64,000 nt of DNA from Variovorax paradoxus. GTDB lineage: Bacteria > Pseudomonadota > Gammaproteobacteria > Burkholderiales > Burkholderiaceae_C. The stretch spans positions 1,178,001 through 1,242,000 of the forward strand of contig NZ_LR743508.1 in assembly GCF_902712855.1 (NCBI RefSeq). Reading direction: 5' to 3'. Within the stretch, counting starts at the first letter, position 1, and each line of letters begins with the position of its first letter. This document shows positions 24,760 through 34,002 of this stretch, piece by piece. Under the pieces are notes generated by a model, which was given only the letters and a program-made list of their open reading frames with translations, was not told where the DNA came from and ran no database searches. Made by a program: the position numbers and the translations under genes.

Positions 24760-25761
24760 ATGTTCGGCACCCGTTCCATCCTGGCCATGGCGGCCATGTC
24801 CCTCGTCGCAGTGGCCGCATCCGCCGCCGACCAGCCGGTGATCGGTCTCGTGACCAAGACCGAGACCAACCCCTTCTTCGTGAAGATGAAAGAGGGCGCA
24901 CAGGAAGAGGCCAAGAAGCAGGGCGCGAAGCTGCTGTCGGGCGCGGGCAAGGCCGACGGCGACAACGCGGGCCAGATCACCGCGATGGAAAACATGATCG
25001 CGGCCGGTGCCAAGACCATCTTGATCACGCCGAGCGACGCCAAGGCGATCGTGCCGGCCATCAAGAAGGCGCGCGACAAGGGCGTGATGGTGATCGCGCT
25101 CGACAGCCCGGCCGATCCGCCGGATGCGACCGATGCGCTGTTCGCCACCAACAACTACACGGCCGGCGTGCTGATCGGCGAATACGCCAAGGCGGCAATG
25201 GCGGGCAAGCCCGCGAAGATCGTCGCGCTCGACCTGCTGCCGGGCCATCCGGTGGGCGCTCAGCGCCACAACGGCTTCATGAAGGGCTTCGGGCTGGCGG
25301 CCAACGACGCCAAGTCGAACGAGCTGTCGAAGGCGCCCGAGATCGTCTGCATGGCCGACAGCTACGGCGACCAGGCCAAGGCACAGACGGTGATGGAAAA
25401 CTGCCTGCAGAAGGCGCCCGACGTGAACCTGGTCTACACCATCAACGAACCGGCCGCGGCCGGTGCCTACAACGCGCTGAAGCGCGCGGGCAAGGAGAAG
25501 GGCGTGCTGATCGTCTCGGTGGACGGCGGCTGCCAGGGTATCAAGGACACCAACGCCGGCATCATCGCCGCCACCTCGCAGCAGTACCCGCTCAAGATGG
25601 CCGCCATGGGCGTGGCCGCGGGCGTGGAGTTCGCCAAGACCGGCAAGAAGGCCTCGGGCTACGTGGACACCGGCGTGACGCTGATCGCCGGCAAGAGCGT
25701 GGCGGGCGTGGACAGCAAGGACACCAAGACCGGCGCCGACCTGTGCTGGGGCAAGAAGTAA
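24760..25761 (+). CDS. frcB: Periplasmic sugar-binding protein of an ABC transporter (FrcB-like)
   Basis: A 333-residue pentose/hexose-binding protein with a signal peptide (MFGTRSILAMAAMSLVAVAA, cleavage near ASA-AD). The type I periplasmic-binding fold is recognised by VIGLVTKTETNPFFVKMKEGA, ENMIAAGAKTILITPSDAKA and MVIALDSPADPP in the first lobe and by VSVDGGCQGIKD later. It delivers sugar to the permease and ATPase encoded next. The arrangement with a single-domain ATPase and a ROK regulator is that of fructose (frc) operons of alphaproteobacteria and relatives; fructose is therefore the best guess, with ribose or mannose possible. A clear AAGGAG lies seven bases before the ATG. Confidence 0.88.
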   Translation: MFGTRSILAMAAMSLVAVAASAADQPVIGLVTKTETNPFFVKMKEGAQEEAKKQGAKLLSGAGKADGDNAGQITAMENMIAAGAKTILITPSDAKAIVPAIKKARDKGVMVIALDSPADPPDATDALFATNNYTAGVLIGEYAKAAMAGKPAKIVALDLLPGHPVGAQRHNGFMKGFGLAANDAKSNELSKAPEIVCMADSYGDQAKAQTVMENCLQKAPDVNLVYTINEPAAAGAYNALKRAGKEKGVLIVSVDGGCQGIKDTNAGIIAATSQQYPLKMAAMGVAAGVEFAKTGKKASGYVDTGVTLIAGKSVAGVDSKDTKTGADLCWGKK

Positions 25762-25788
25762 GCGGCTGAGGCTTCAGGGAGTTCCTCG

Positions 25789-26748
25789 ATGGCGAAATCC
25801 GCAAAGCACCACATCCCGTGGGGCGCCCTGGGGCCGTGGCTGGCCCTGCTCGGCGCGTGCATCTTCTTCGCGACCCAGTCCGACCGCTTCCTCACGGGGG
25901 GCAACCTGTCGCTGATCCTGCAGCAGGTGATGGTGGTGGGCGTGATCGCCATCGGCCAGACGCTCATCATCCTCACGGCGGGCATCGACCTGTCGTGCGG
26001 CATGGTGATGGCGCTGGGCGGGATCATCATGAGCAAGTTCGCGACCGAACTGGGCTTGCCCGCACCCGTTGCCATCCTGTGCGGCATCGGGGTGACGACG
26101 CTGTTCGGGCTGCTCAACGGCCTGCTGGTCACGCGCATCAAGCTGCCGCCCTTCATCGTGACGCTGGGCACGCTCAACATCGCCTTCGCGATCACGCAGC
26201 TGTACTCGTCGTCGCAGACCATCACCGACCTGCCCGGCGGCCTCACGGGCCTGGGCACCACCTTCGCCATCGGCGGCGCCGAGGTGGCCTGGGGTTCGGT
26301 GCTGATGGTGGCGCTCTATCTGCTCGCCTGGTTCGTGCTGCGCGAGACGGGCGCGGGCCGGCATATCTATGCGGTGGGCAACAACGCGGAAGCCACGCGG
26401 CTGGTGGGCATTCCCACGCAGCGCGTGCTGCTGGGCGTGTACGTGGCCGCAGGCGTGCTGTATGGCATTGCGTCGCTGCTGTCCGTGGCGCGCACCGGCG
26501 TGGGCGACCCCAACGCAGGCCAGACCGAAAACCTCGACGCCATCACCGCAGTGGTGCTCGGCGGCACCAGCCTGTTCGGCGGGCGCGGCGTGGTGCTGGG
26601 TTCGCTCATCGGCGTGCTGATCGTCGGCGTGTTCCGCAACGGGCTCACGCTGATGGGCGTGTCGTCGATCTACCAGGTGCTGGTGACGGGCGTGCTGGTC
26701 ATCCTCGCGGTTGCGGCCGACCAACTCTCCAGACGCGGAGCACGCTGA
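25789..26748 (+). CDS. frcC: Sugar ABC transporter permease (FrcC/RbsC family)
   Basis: A 319-residue membrane protein of the ribose/fructose permease family (BPD_transp_2) with eight to ten helices. Typical segments are GQTLIILTAGIDLSCGMVMALGG, LPPFIVTLGTLNI, VGNNAEATRLVGIP and AVVLGGTSLFGGRGVVLGSLIG. It forms the channel with the ATPase whose ATG overlaps its stop (TGATG). It starts 27 bases after the binding-protein gene with GGGAG upstream, so the three genes are one operon. Confidence 0.92.
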   Translation: MAKSAKHHIPWGALGPWLALLGACIFFATQSDRFLTGGNLSLILQQVMVVGVIAIGQTLIILTAGIDLSCGMVMALGGIIMSKFATELGLPAPVAILCGIGVTTLFGLLNGLLVTRIKLPPFIVTLGTLNIAFAITQLYSSSQTITDLPGGLTGLGTTFAIGGAEVAWGSVLMVALYLLAWFVLRETGAGRHIYAVGNNAEATRLVGIPTQRVLLGVYVAAGVLYGIASLLSVARTGVGDPNAGQTENLDAITAVVLGGTSLFGGRGVVLGSLIGVLIVGVFRNGLTLMGVSSIYQVLVTGVLVILAVAADQLSRRGAR

Positions 26749-27545
26749 TGAACACCGCTGCCAACCGAAAGATCGTGATGCAGGCCAAGGGCCTGGTGAA
26801 GCGCTACGGCCAGGTGACCGCGCTCGACGGTGTCGACTTCGAACTGCGCGAGGGCGAGATCCTCGCGGTGATCGGCGACAACGGTGCGGGCAAGTCGTCG
26901 CTCATCAAGGCGCTGTCGGGCGCGGTGGTGCCCGACGAAGGGCAGATCCTGCTTGACGGCAAGCCGGTGCAGTTCCGCAACCCGCTGGACGCGCGCCGCG
27001 CGGGCATCGAGACCGTCTACCAGGACCTGGCCGTGGCCCCGGCCATGACCATCTACGAGAACCTGTTCCTCGGCCGCGAGTTGCGCCGCCCGGGTTTCAT
27101 GGGCAACGTGCTGCGCATGCTCGACAAGAAGAAGATGCTGCAGGAAAGCGCTGCGCGCATGGCCGACCTGAAGGTGGGCATCCAGTCGATGACGCAGGCG
27201 GTGGAGACGCTCTCGGGCGGGCAGCGCCAGTGCGTGGCGGTGGCGCGCAGCGCGGCCTTCGCGCGGCACGTGGTCATCATGGACGAGCCCACCGCCGCGC
27301 TCGGCGTGAAGGAAGGCAACATGGTGCTCGAGCTGATCCGCCGCGTGCGCGACCGCGGCCTGCCGGTGGTGCTCATCAGCCACAACATGCCGCACGTGTT
27401 CGAGGTGGCCGACCGCATCCACGTCGCGCGGCTCGGCAGGCGCGCGGCGGTGCTCGACCCGAAGAAGATCAGCATGAGCGACACCGTCGCCGTGATGACC
27501 GGCGCCATGACGGCCGACCAGCTGCCCGCGGAGGCGCATGCCTGA
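26748..27545 (+). CDS. frcA: Sugar ABC transporter ATPase, single domain (FrcA-like)
   Basis: A 265-residue cytoplasmic ATPase with Walker A GDNGAGKSSL, Q-loop region YQDLAVAPAMTIYENLFLG, signature LSGGQRQ, Walker B HVVIMDEPTAALG and the H-loop in VVLISHNMPH. Unlike RbsA-type proteins it has one nucleotide-binding domain and must work as a dimer, as in FrcA of fructose systems. It overlaps both neighbours: the permease by one base and the ROK gene by eight, so translation is coupled. Confidence 0.93.
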   Translation: MNTAANRKIVMQAKGLVKRYGQVTALDGVDFELREGEILAVIGDNGAGKSSLIKALSGAVVPDEGQILLDGKPVQFRNPLDARRAGIETVYQDLAVAPAMTIYENLFLGRELRRPGFMGNVLRMLDKKKMLQESAARMADLKVGIQSMTQAVETLSGGQRQCVAVARSAAFARHVVIMDEPTAALGVKEGNMVLELIRRVRDRGLPVVLISHNMPHVFEVADRIHVARLGRRAAVLDPKKISMSDTVAVMTGAMTADQLPAEAHA

Positions 27546-28773
27546 TGCCGGCGCTCCTGTGCGCGTGCCCGACCGTGCCCCGGACCTGTTGCGTCCGCGC
27601 GGCTCCAACCAGGTCGGCATGCGGCAGTTCAACGAACGCACGGTGCTGCAGGCGCTGCGCGTTCACACCAGCCTGCCCAAGGCCGACCTGGCGCGGCTCA
27701 CCGGCCTCAGCGCGCAGACCATCGGGCTCATCACGGCGCGGCTGGAAGAAGACGGGCTCATCGTCAAGCAGAGCCGCGTGCGCGGTCGCATCGGCCAGCC
27801 ATCGGTGCCGCTGGCGCTGAACCCCGACGGCGCGTTCTCCATCGGCATCAAGGTGGGGCGGCGCGGCGCCGAATGGCTGCTGATCGACTTCACCGCGCAG
27901 GTGCGCGAGCGGCACGCCATCAGCTACGACTTTCCCGACGCTGAAGAACTGCTGCCCGCCATCGCACGGCACATCCACCGCCTGCGCGACGGGCTCGGCC
28001 CGCTGGCCGTGCGCAGCGTGGGCGCGGGGCTGGCTGCGCCGTTCCAGCTCGGCGGCTGGCACCGCACGCTGGGCCTGTCGAAGGCGCAGGCCGACCTGTG
28101 GAACGGGATGGACCTGGCGGCCGAGGTGCGCGCGCGCACCGACGTGCCGGTGAGCTTCGCGCGAGACACCGTGGCCGCCTGCGTGGCCGAACTCGTGGGC
28201 GGGCGCGGCCACGACCTGAAGAGCTTCCTGTACATCTTCGTCGACACCTTCGTGGGCGGCGGGCTGGTCATCAACTCGCACCTGCATACCGGCATGCACG
28301 GCAACGCGGGCGCGCTCGCGTCGTTGCCCATGCAGCCGCCGGGCCACGGCGGCACGCTGCCGATGCAGCTCATGGCGCAGGCCTCGCTCTGGGAGCTCGA
28401 GCAGCGCCTGAGCGCCGAAGGCCTCGACGCCATGGCCGCCTACGACGAGCGCGCATTGCAGCCGCCGCACGCGGCCATCACCCAGGCCTGGCTCGACAGC
28501 GCGTCGCAGGCACTGGCGCATGCCATCGTGAGCGGCACCGCCATGCTCGACCTGACCGACGTGGTGGTCGACGGCTCGATGTCGCGCGTGCTGCTGCAGG
28601 CGCTGCTCGATCGCACGCGGGCCGCGCTCGACCAATGCAACTGGGAAGGGTTGTGGCAGCCGCAGCTGCACGGCGGCAGGGCAGGCGCGCAGGCCTGCGC
28701 GCTCGGCGGTGCGATGCTGCCGCTGCATGCCAACTTCGCACCGGGCCACGACGTCTTCCTGAAGGCGGCATAG
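27538..28773 (+). CDS. ROK-family transcriptional repressor
   Basis: A 411-residue regulator with an N-terminal winged helix (about residues 25-90, FNERTVLQALRVHTSLPKADLARLTGLSAQTI) followed by a ROK sugar-kinase-like domain (FSIGIKVGRRGAEWLLIDF, VGAGLAAPFQ, FVDTFVGGGLVINSHLHTG with the glycine-rich sugar site, and a loop in place of the usual zinc-binding Cys cluster). Absence of that Cys cluster is a departure from many ROK proteins. As last gene of the frc operon it most likely represses the operon through the palindrome at 24618 and releases it when sugar binds. Confidence 0.88.
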   Translation: MPDAGAPVRVPDRAPDLLRPRGSNQVGMRQFNERTVLQALRVHTSLPKADLARLTGLSAQTIGLITARLEEDGLIVKQSRVRGRIGQPSVPLALNPDGAFSIGIKVGRRGAEWLLIDFTAQVRERHAISYDFPDAEELLPAIARHIHRLRDGLGPLAVRSVGAGLAAPFQLGGWHRTLGLSKAQADLWNGMDLAAEVRARTDVPVSFARDTVAACVAELVGGRGHDLKSFLYIFVDTFVGGGLVINSHLHTGMHGNAGALASLPMQPPGHGGTLPMQLMAQASLWELEQRLSAEGLDAMAAYDERALQPPHAAITQAWLDSASQALAHAIVSGTAMLDLTDVVVDGSMSRVLLQALLDRTRAALDQCNWEGLWQPQLHGGRAGAQACALGGAMLPLHANFAPGHDVFLKAA

Positions 28774-28828
28774 CGCCGCGACGTGCAGCCCGCGTTGCCT
28801 GCGGCTGCCTGAACGGCGACGGCGGTTT

Positions 28829-29236
28829 TTAGCCGGCCTTTCGCGTTCTTGCGAGCTCGAGCGCCTCGGCGAGCAGCGGCTTCACTTTCTCGAAGGTCTG
28901 CGCGCTCGGGTTGATCACGCTCACCCAGTACGTCTTGCCGCAGGCGGGGTGCGGCATCAGCGTGTCGAGCGCCATCGGGTCGACCGGGGCGTGTTCGCTC
29001 GTCGCCTCGCCGAACAGCGCCTGGAAGGTCTCCTTGCCCACGCCGATGTTCAACCGGAACACACCGGGGCGGTCCAGGTTGGAGGCGTTGTCGAATTCGT
29101 TGTCCTTCGTCACGATCGTCGCGAACGGAAACCTGTTGCCCGCGTCGTGAAAGAAGAAGGTGTCGTCGTTCGCCAGCGTGAAGTGGCCGCCGGCGAGCAT
29201 GTCGATGATGTGTTGCGTGAGGGTGTCTTCTGTCAT
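28829..29236 (-). CDS. DUF6194 family protein
   Basis: A 135-residue protein with LTQHIIDMLAG, NRFPFATIVTKDNEFDNASNLDRPGVFRLNIGVG, FQALFG and HPACGKTYWVSVINPS, a pattern I assign to DUF6194, which resembles the luciferase-like/YjbR domain. Biochemical role unknown. It converges on the frc operon and lies tail to tail with the ROK gene. The ATG is chosen by the match to the family start; its ribosome binding site is poor, and a start slightly upstream cannot be excluded. Confidence 0.75.
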   Translation of the reverse strand: MTEDTLTQHIIDMLAGGHFTLANDDTFFFHDAGNRFPFATIVTKDNEFDNASNLDRPGVFRLNIGVGKETFQALFGEATSEHAPVDPMALDTLMPHPACGKTYWVSVINPSAQTFEKVKPLLAEALELARTRKAG

Positions 29237-29344
29237 TGCGTGTGAAAAGCTCTGCCGCTCTGTCGAACAGCCAGAGGCAAATGATGCCTGCATACCGCCA
29301 ATGGCAGATGGAGCAAGGCGCGCCGGAAGTTCACACTGCCGCCC

Positions 29345-30061
29345 ATGACCGAAGCCGAACTCCTCGCGACGCAGAAGCAGCTGAGCCTGGACCGCGAGCG
29401 GCTCGAGCGCGAGAAGCTCGAGTTCGAGCAGAAGAAGATGCAGCGCGTGACCATCGCGATCTCGATGGTGGCGCTGGTCGTGTCGCTGCTGCAGGTGGCC
29501 GTGGCCTTCATGCAGAGCCGGCTGAGCACCGCGCAGACGGTAGAGAAGTTCATTCCCCACCTGCAGAAGCCCGACACGCGCGATGCCGCGCTGCTCACCA
29601 TGGCCGCCTTCACCGACCAGGAGTTCGTGACCCAGCTGGCCGAGAAGCTCAAGGCGACGACCGTGCTGGAAACCCTGCAGGCCAAGGGCAGCGACCAGGA
29701 TAAGGCGCGCGCCACAGAAGCGCTGTCGTCGCTCGACGTCAAGCGCAAGCAGTTGCTGGACCGCGCCTTCGACGACAACAAGCAGACGCGCATCCAGGCC
29801 ACCACCGAGCTGGTGCGCCAATGGTCGAACGACCCGAAGGTGGTGCCGGAGACCATCGCCGCGGCGGGCGGCAAGAGCGGCAACGCCAGTGGCGTGGTCA
29901 ATGCGCTCGTCGTGCTGCGCGAGGCGCAGCCCGAGGCCCTGCGCGCCAACTCGGCCGAGCTGGTGCCGTTTCTCGACAAGGTGGAGGCCAACGGTCCGCA
30001 GACGCGCGCACTGACGGCGCAGGTGCGCGAACGTGCCGGCTTGCCCGCGAGCGCGCCCTGA
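29345..30061 (+). CDS. Membrane-anchored protein with coiled coil and helical repeats, function unknown
   Basis: A 238-residue protein: an N-terminal charged coiled coil (LSLDRERLEREKLEFEQKK), one transmembrane segment at about residues 36-55 (IAISMVALVVSLLQVAVAF), then an Ala/Leu-rich all-helical part with HEAT-like pairs (TRDAALLTMAAFTDQEF, TRIQATTELVRQWSND). The orientation is likely N-in with the repeats outside, though this is not certain. No enzymatic motif. The gene stands alone between a DUF6194 gene and a VOC gene on the other strand. Confidence 0.78.
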   Translation: MTEAELLATQKQLSLDRERLEREKLEFEQKKMQRVTIAISMVALVVSLLQVAVAFMQSRLSTAQTVEKFIPHLQKPDTRDAALLTMAAFTDQEFVTQLAEKLKATTVLETLQAKGSDQDKARATEALSSLDVKRKQLLDRAFDDNKQTRIQATTELVRQWSNDPKVVPETIAAAGGKSGNASGVVNALVVLREAQPEALRANSAELVPFLDKVEANGPQTRALTAQVRERAGLPASAP

Positions 30062-30094
30062 AGGGGGCGTTCTCGGGCATTGCGCTGCGTGTGG

Positions 30095-30529
30095 TCAGCC
30101 GAGTTGCTCGGCAAGCCCGACGATGATGCCCTCGGGTCCGCGAATGTAGGCAAGCCGGTACGATGCGCCGTACTGCATCTGGCCGATGAGTTCCGCGCCA
30201 TGTGCCTGCATCCGCGCGACGACGGCATCGATGCCATCGACCGCGAACATGATGCGACGAAGACCCAGGGCATTCACCGGCGCATCGACGGGGCCGAACC
30301 GGACCGCATCGGGCGTGTGGAACTTGTCCAGCTCGATGCCCTGCCCATCGGGCGTACGCAGCATCGCCAGGGTCGCCCGGACATCGCCGAGTCCGATGAG
30401 GCGCCCGACATCGGGCCCTTCCACCGTGGTCTGGCCCTCGAGCGCGAGGCCCAGTTCGAGGAAGAAGGCCTTCACCGCTTCGAGATCGTCGACAACGATC
30501 AGCACGTTGTCCATTCGCTTGACTGTCAT
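30095..30529 (-). CDS. VOC-family (glyoxalase/dioxygenase fold) protein
   Basis: A 144-residue protein of the vicinal oxygen chelate superfamily with two beta-alpha-beta-beta-beta modules (MDNVLIVVDDLEAVKAFFLELGL ... GIELDKFHTP; LRRIMFAVDGIDAVVARMQAHGA ... YIRGPEGIIVGLAEQLG). The metal-ligand positions are partly changed: Asp/Asn stands where the first His usually is. Such proteins can be glyoxalases, resistance proteins or isomerases; the substrate is not evident. It lies 94 bases downstream of a dihydrofolate-reductase-like gene on the same strand and may share its promoter. Confidence 0.85.
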   Translation of the reverse strand: MTVKRMDNVLIVVDDLEAVKAFFLELGLALEGQTTVEGPDVGRLIGLGDVRATLAMLRTPDGQGIELDKFHTPDAVRFGPVDAPVNALGLRRIMFAVDGIDAVVARMQAHGAELIGQMQYGASYRLAYIRGPEGIIVGLAEQLG

Positions 30530-30623
30530 GTCTCCCGCTCGCTCCTTCGGATGTCTCGTTCATCGGGGCGTCGTCGCCTGCAGGCCGCTCGCTGCAGGTT
30601 CGGCATTCCGGTGCCTTGCCGCA

Positions 30624-31205
30624 TCACTGTCCGGTCTTCACGGGCCCGGCGAACCGGTAGGTGCTCAGAATGAGGCCGGATGGCATGGCCTTGGTGCCGG
30701 CAAGCTCGAACGTGCGCGGCGGGGTGCCTTCCGCGAAGAGGCGCTTGCCTGTGCCCAGCAGGACCGGATACACGATCAGGACCATTTCGTCCGCCAGCCC
30801 GTTCGCGAGCAGCGTCGACGTCAGCGTGGAGCTGCCCCACAGCACAAGGTCGGGACCGTCCTGCGACTTGATGCGCCGAACGCTCTCGACGATGTCGGGT
30901 CCGATACCCTCGAACGGACCCCATTCGAGACTTTCCGGGCGATGGGTCGCGACATGCTTGGTCGCCGCATTCAACGCGTCGGACATCGGGCCGCCCGGCG
31001 CCTTCGGCCAGTAGCCCGACCAGATGTCGTAGGTGCGGCGGCCCAGCAGCAGGTCGAAGCGCCCGCCTTGCACGGCGAAGACCTCGTCGCGGCCCGCAGG
31101 GGTCCGGTAGGGGGCGGTCCAGTCGGCAAGGGGGAAGCCGTCTTCGCCGGAGGTCTGTATCACGCCGTCGAGCGACGTGTGCTCCATGATCTTCAGTTGT
31201 CTCAT
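30624..31205 (-). CDS. Dihydrofolate reductase-family (RibD C-terminal domain) protein
   Basis: A 193-residue NADPH-type reductase of the RibD_C/YwjB group. Marks are MEHTSLDGVIQ, the GGRFDLLLGRRTYDIW segment, LVLWGSSTLTSTLL and YPVLLGTGKRLFAEG with the nucleotide-binding loop. These proteins resemble DHFR but their substrates are mostly unknown. It is upstream of the VOC gene on the minus strand; such pairs are common in soil bacteria. The ATG is the first in the frame and agrees with family starts. Confidence 0.85.
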   Translation of the reverse strand: MRQLKIMEHTSLDGVIQTSGEDGFPLADWTAPYRTPAGRDEVFAVQGGRFDLLLGRRTYDIWSGYWPKAPGGPMSDALNAATKHVATHRPESLEWGPFEGIGPDIVESVRRIKSQDGPDLVLWGSSTLTSTLLANGLADEMVLIVYPVLLGTGKRLFAEGTPPRTFELAGTKAMPSGLILSTYRFAGPVKTGQ

Positions 31206-31320
31206 TCGGGTCTCCGCGTGTCGGGTTGGAGGATTCCACTGGCTTGGACAAGGGGCGTGCTGCCTGGCGACATGTTACGGGTGCCATCGGCATCGCGCGC
31301 ATGCCGATGCACATGTTCCT

Positions 31321-32334
31321 TCAGGGCTTCCAGCGGCGCAGCCCCAGTTCGTCGGCAAGCTGCCGGTAGGCCCTGATGCGTGCCTGCACGTAGTCGTCGA
31401 GCGCTGCGCCGGTGAGCGCGAAAGGGTAGAGGCCATGTCGCTCGCGCAGCGCGGCATAGCCGGGCGCCGCGGTGGCCTCGGCGAAGGCGGCGGCCCATGC
31501 GCGCGCGGCGGCTTCGGGGACATCGGCGCTCAGGTACAGGCCGCGCACCGTCGGCCACACCAGGTCGATGCCCTGTTCGCGCGCGGTGGGCACGCCGGTG
31601 AGCGCGCCGCCGAAACGGTTCTCCGACAGCACCGCCAGCAGCCTGACGGCGGCGCCGCCTGCCATGGCCTGCAGCGCTTCGGCCGCATCGCCGGGAAAGG
31701 CATCGACATGCTTGCCTTGCAGCGCGCCGAGCGCGTCGCCGCCGCCTTCGAACGACACGAAGCGCATCGCCTTGGGGTCGCGCTCGGCGGCGCGCACCAG
31801 CAGCGCGGCCTTCACCCAGTCCTGGCTGCCGACGGTGCCACCCGCGCCGAAGACGATGCGCGAGGCGTCCTGCCGCAGCGCGCCGATCAGGTCCTGCAGG
31901 CGTTTCCACGGCGAATCGCGGTGCACGGCGACCACGCCGTAGTCGGTGCCCAGCGTGGCGATCCAGCGCACGGCCGAGGGCGGGTGCGGGCCGAATCGGC
32001 CCTGCGACAGGTTGAGCAGCGAGCCGCTGGAGAACGCCACCAGCGTGCCCGGTCCGCCGAGCCGCCCGGTGGCGATGCGGTCGAACGCCACCGCGCCGAT
32101 GCCGCCCGGCAGGTAGCGCTGGGCCAGCGGCGGACGCGCCGGGCGCACTGCCTGCAGCGCGTCGCGCGCCAGCGCGCAGGTCAGCGCGAAGCCGCCGCCG
32201 GCCTTGGCGGGAATCACGCACTCGGCGGCTGCTTCCGAAGGGTCGCCCGGCGCCGCGATCGCGCCCAGGCTCGACGGCATCAGCGTCGCGGCGAGCGCGC
32301 GCAGTGCGTGGCGGCGGTTGGGATGCAGGTGCAT
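31321..32334 (-). CDS. Bug/TctC-type solute receptor (1)
   Basis: A 337-residue periplasmic binding protein of the tripartite tricarboxylate transporter receptor family, with a Tat-like or long Sec signal (NRRHALRALAATLMPSSLGA). The family opening appears as ECVIPAKAGGGFALTCALARDAL, followed by LAQRYLPGGIGAVAFDRI, AFSSGSLLN, FVSFEGGGDALGALQGKHVDAF and VPTAREQGIDLVWPTVRGLY. It lies 13 bases downstream of the sensor kinase gene in one leftward operon, without TctA/TctB membrane genes. A sensing role, capturing a carboxylate for the kinase, is plausible as in the BctC-BctE system of Bordetella. Confidence 0.88.
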   Translation of the reverse strand: MHLHPNRRHALRALAATLMPSSLGAIAAPGDPSEAAAECVIPAKAGGGFALTCALARDALQAVRPARPPLAQRYLPGGIGAVAFDRIATGRLGGPGTLVAFSSGSLLNLSQGRFGPHPPSAVRWIATLGTDYGVVAVHRDSPWKRLQDLIGALRQDASRIVFGAGGTVGSQDWVKAALLVRAAERDPKAMRFVSFEGGGDALGALQGKHVDAFPGDAAEALQAMAGGAAVRLLAVLSENRFGGALTGVPTAREQGIDLVWPTVRGLYLSADVPEAAARAWAAAFAEATAAPGYAALRERHGLYPFALTGAALDDYVQARIRAYRQLADELGLRRWKP

Positions 32335-32347
32335 GGCAGTGGACCCG

Positions 32348-33778
32348 TCAGGTGGCGGCCGGCGGGCTCGTGCGCGGCCACCAGATGATGGCATGCAGCC
32401 CCGGGCCGGCCTCGCGCGCCTCGAGCCGAAGCTCGCCCCGGTGGCGCTGCGCGATCGACCGCGCAATCGCCAGCCCGAGCCCGAAGCCGCCCTTGCCCGC
32501 GCGTGCGCCGCGACGGAACCGCTGGCCCAGCGCGGCGCGTTCCTCGTCGCTCAGGCCCGGCCCGTCGTCCTCGACATTGAGGCTCCAGCCCGCCGCGTCG
32601 CCGGCCGCGAAGAGCGTGATGGTGCCTTCGGCCGGTGTGTAGGCGATGGCGTTGGCGACGAGGTTGCCCAGCGCCTCGCGCATCAGCGCGCGGTCGGCCA
32701 CCGCGACGAACCCCGGCGTCGGCGAATGGATGCCCAGGTCGATCCGCTTGGCACGCGCCAGCGGCAGCAGGTCGACCGCCACTTCGCGCAGCAGCGCGGC
32801 CATCTCGAACCCGGCCGGCTCCACCGGCACCGTGTCGCTGCGTCCCAGCGCCAGCAGTTGCTGCGCGCTGCGCGTCGCGCGGCCGATCTCGGTGCCGAGC
32901 GCATCGAGCGCCAGCTGGACCTGCGCCGGGTCCTGCTCGCGGCGCGCGTAGTCGGCCTGCATCTGCAGCGTCGTGAGATGGGTGCGCAGCTGGTGCGAGG
33001 CGTCGTCGAGAAACTGCCGCTGCTGCGTCACCAGCTCCTGCGTGCGCGACATCTGCTGGTTGACGGCCGCGACCAGCGGTCGCACCTCCGCAGGCAGGTC
33101 GGTCTCGCCGATGCGCGTGAGGTCGTCGGGCGTGCGTGCCTGCACCTCGCGCGCGAGCCGGGAGAGCGGTCGCAGCGCCGCGGCCAGCGCCAGCGCGGTG
33201 CCGCACAGCAGCATCGCCAGCACCAGCGCGTCGCGCAGCGCCGCGCTGCGCACGAAGCGCGTGCTGAATTCCTGCCGCGAGCGGGTGCTCTCGCCGACCT
33301 GGACCAGCACGCTGCGCCCGTTGCTGCCGGCTGGCGCGCGGTCGAGGTCTCGCCGGTAGGCCGCGAGCCGCACCGCCTCGCCGAAGTAGGTCGCGTCGTA
33401 GAAGGCCGGCACACCGATGGCCAGTTCGCCCGGCGGCTCCGGCAGGTCTGCGCTGCCGAGCTCGACCAGCCCGTCGGAGGTCGCCACGCGAAAGAAGACC
33501 TGCCCGCTCGCCGTGAGCTCGAAGAACTCGAACATCGTGTACGGCAGCTCGACCGAGAGGCCGCCGGAGGCCGTCGAGATGTTCGCATCGATCGATTTCA
33601 GCGCCCCCAGCAGCGAGCGGTCGTAGGCCGCGTTCGCCGCAGCCAGAGCGTCGTGCCGCGTCATCCACAGTTCGATGCCGGTCACCGCCAGCAATGCGGG
33701 GAACAACAGCAGCGCGAGCCGCTGCCACAGGCTCGCACGCCGCAGGCGGCCCACGATGTTCAAAGGCATGGCCACCAT
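32348..33778 (-). CDS. TctE-like sensor histidine kinase with altered H box
   Basis: A 476-residue inner-membrane kinase. Order: helix LWQRLALLLFPALLAVTGIEL, periplasmic domain of about 140 residues, second helix ALVLAMLLCGTALALAAAL, HAMP (LRPLSRLAREVQARTPDDL), HisKA and HATPase. The H box reads DASHQLRTHLTTL, where the usual Pro two positions after the Arg is His. N box NLVANAIAYTP, G1 VEDDGPGLS and G2 GGFGLGLAIARSI are intact, so it should be active. It follows the response regulator gene but is separated from it by about 320 bases of intergenic repeats. A longer N-terminus would be a translation of those repeats and was rejected; the start is therefore the GTTCGGTGC-ATG or the second ATG three codons on. 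Confidence 0.9.
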   Translation of the reverse strand: MVAMPLNIVGRLRRASLWQRLALLLFPALLAVTGIELWMTRHDALAAANAAYDRSLLGALKSIDANISTASGGLSVELPYTMFEFFELTASGQVFFRVATSDGLVELGSADLPEPPGELAIGVPAFYDATYFGEAVRLAAYRRDLDRAPAGSNGRSVLVQVGESTRSRQEFSTRFVRSAALRDALVLAMLLCGTALALAAALRPLSRLAREVQARTPDDLTRIGETDLPAEVRPLVAAVNQQMSRTQELVTQQRQFLDDASHQLRTHLTTLQMQADYARREQDPAQVQLALDALGTEIGRATRSAQQLLALGRSDTVPVEPAGFEMAALLREVAVDLLPLARAKRIDLGIHSPTPGFVAVADRALMREALGNLVANAIAYTPAEGTITLFAAGDAAGWSLNVEDDGPGLSDEERAALGQRFRRGARAGKGGFGLGLAIARSIAQRHRGELRLEAREAGPGLHAIIWWPRTSPPAAT

Positions 33779-33908
33779 GCACCGAACCCCACCGGTCTGG
33801 TCGCGAGCCACCGCGCAACTGCTCTTGCGTGGCAGCCAACGTAGTCCCCGGTGAGAGACCGAAAGCAGCGAAACGCGGTGCACGAACTCCGGGAAAGTCG
33901 GGGGCACC

Positions 33909-33993
33909 GCGGAACCGGCTTTGCCGGGTCGCAGGTGCCGCCCCCGGCGAGGGGGAAGGAGAAGCGACACGCAGTGCGCGAAGCCTGGGGGAG
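33909..33993. repeat. Comamonadaceae-type intergenic repeat, copy 1
   Basis: Unit GCGGAACCGGCTTTGCCGGG ... CCGCCCCCGGCGAGGGGG ... CGACACGCAGTGCGCGAAG, then CCTGGGGGAG. It carries two short palindromes (CCGGCTTTGCCGG and CCCCCGGCGAGGGGG). A degenerate half-copy lies just left of it at about 33850-33900. Part of the 320-base gap between the TctE-like and TctD-like genes. Confidence 0.8.
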
Positions 33994-34002
33994 ATGCAGC
34001 CT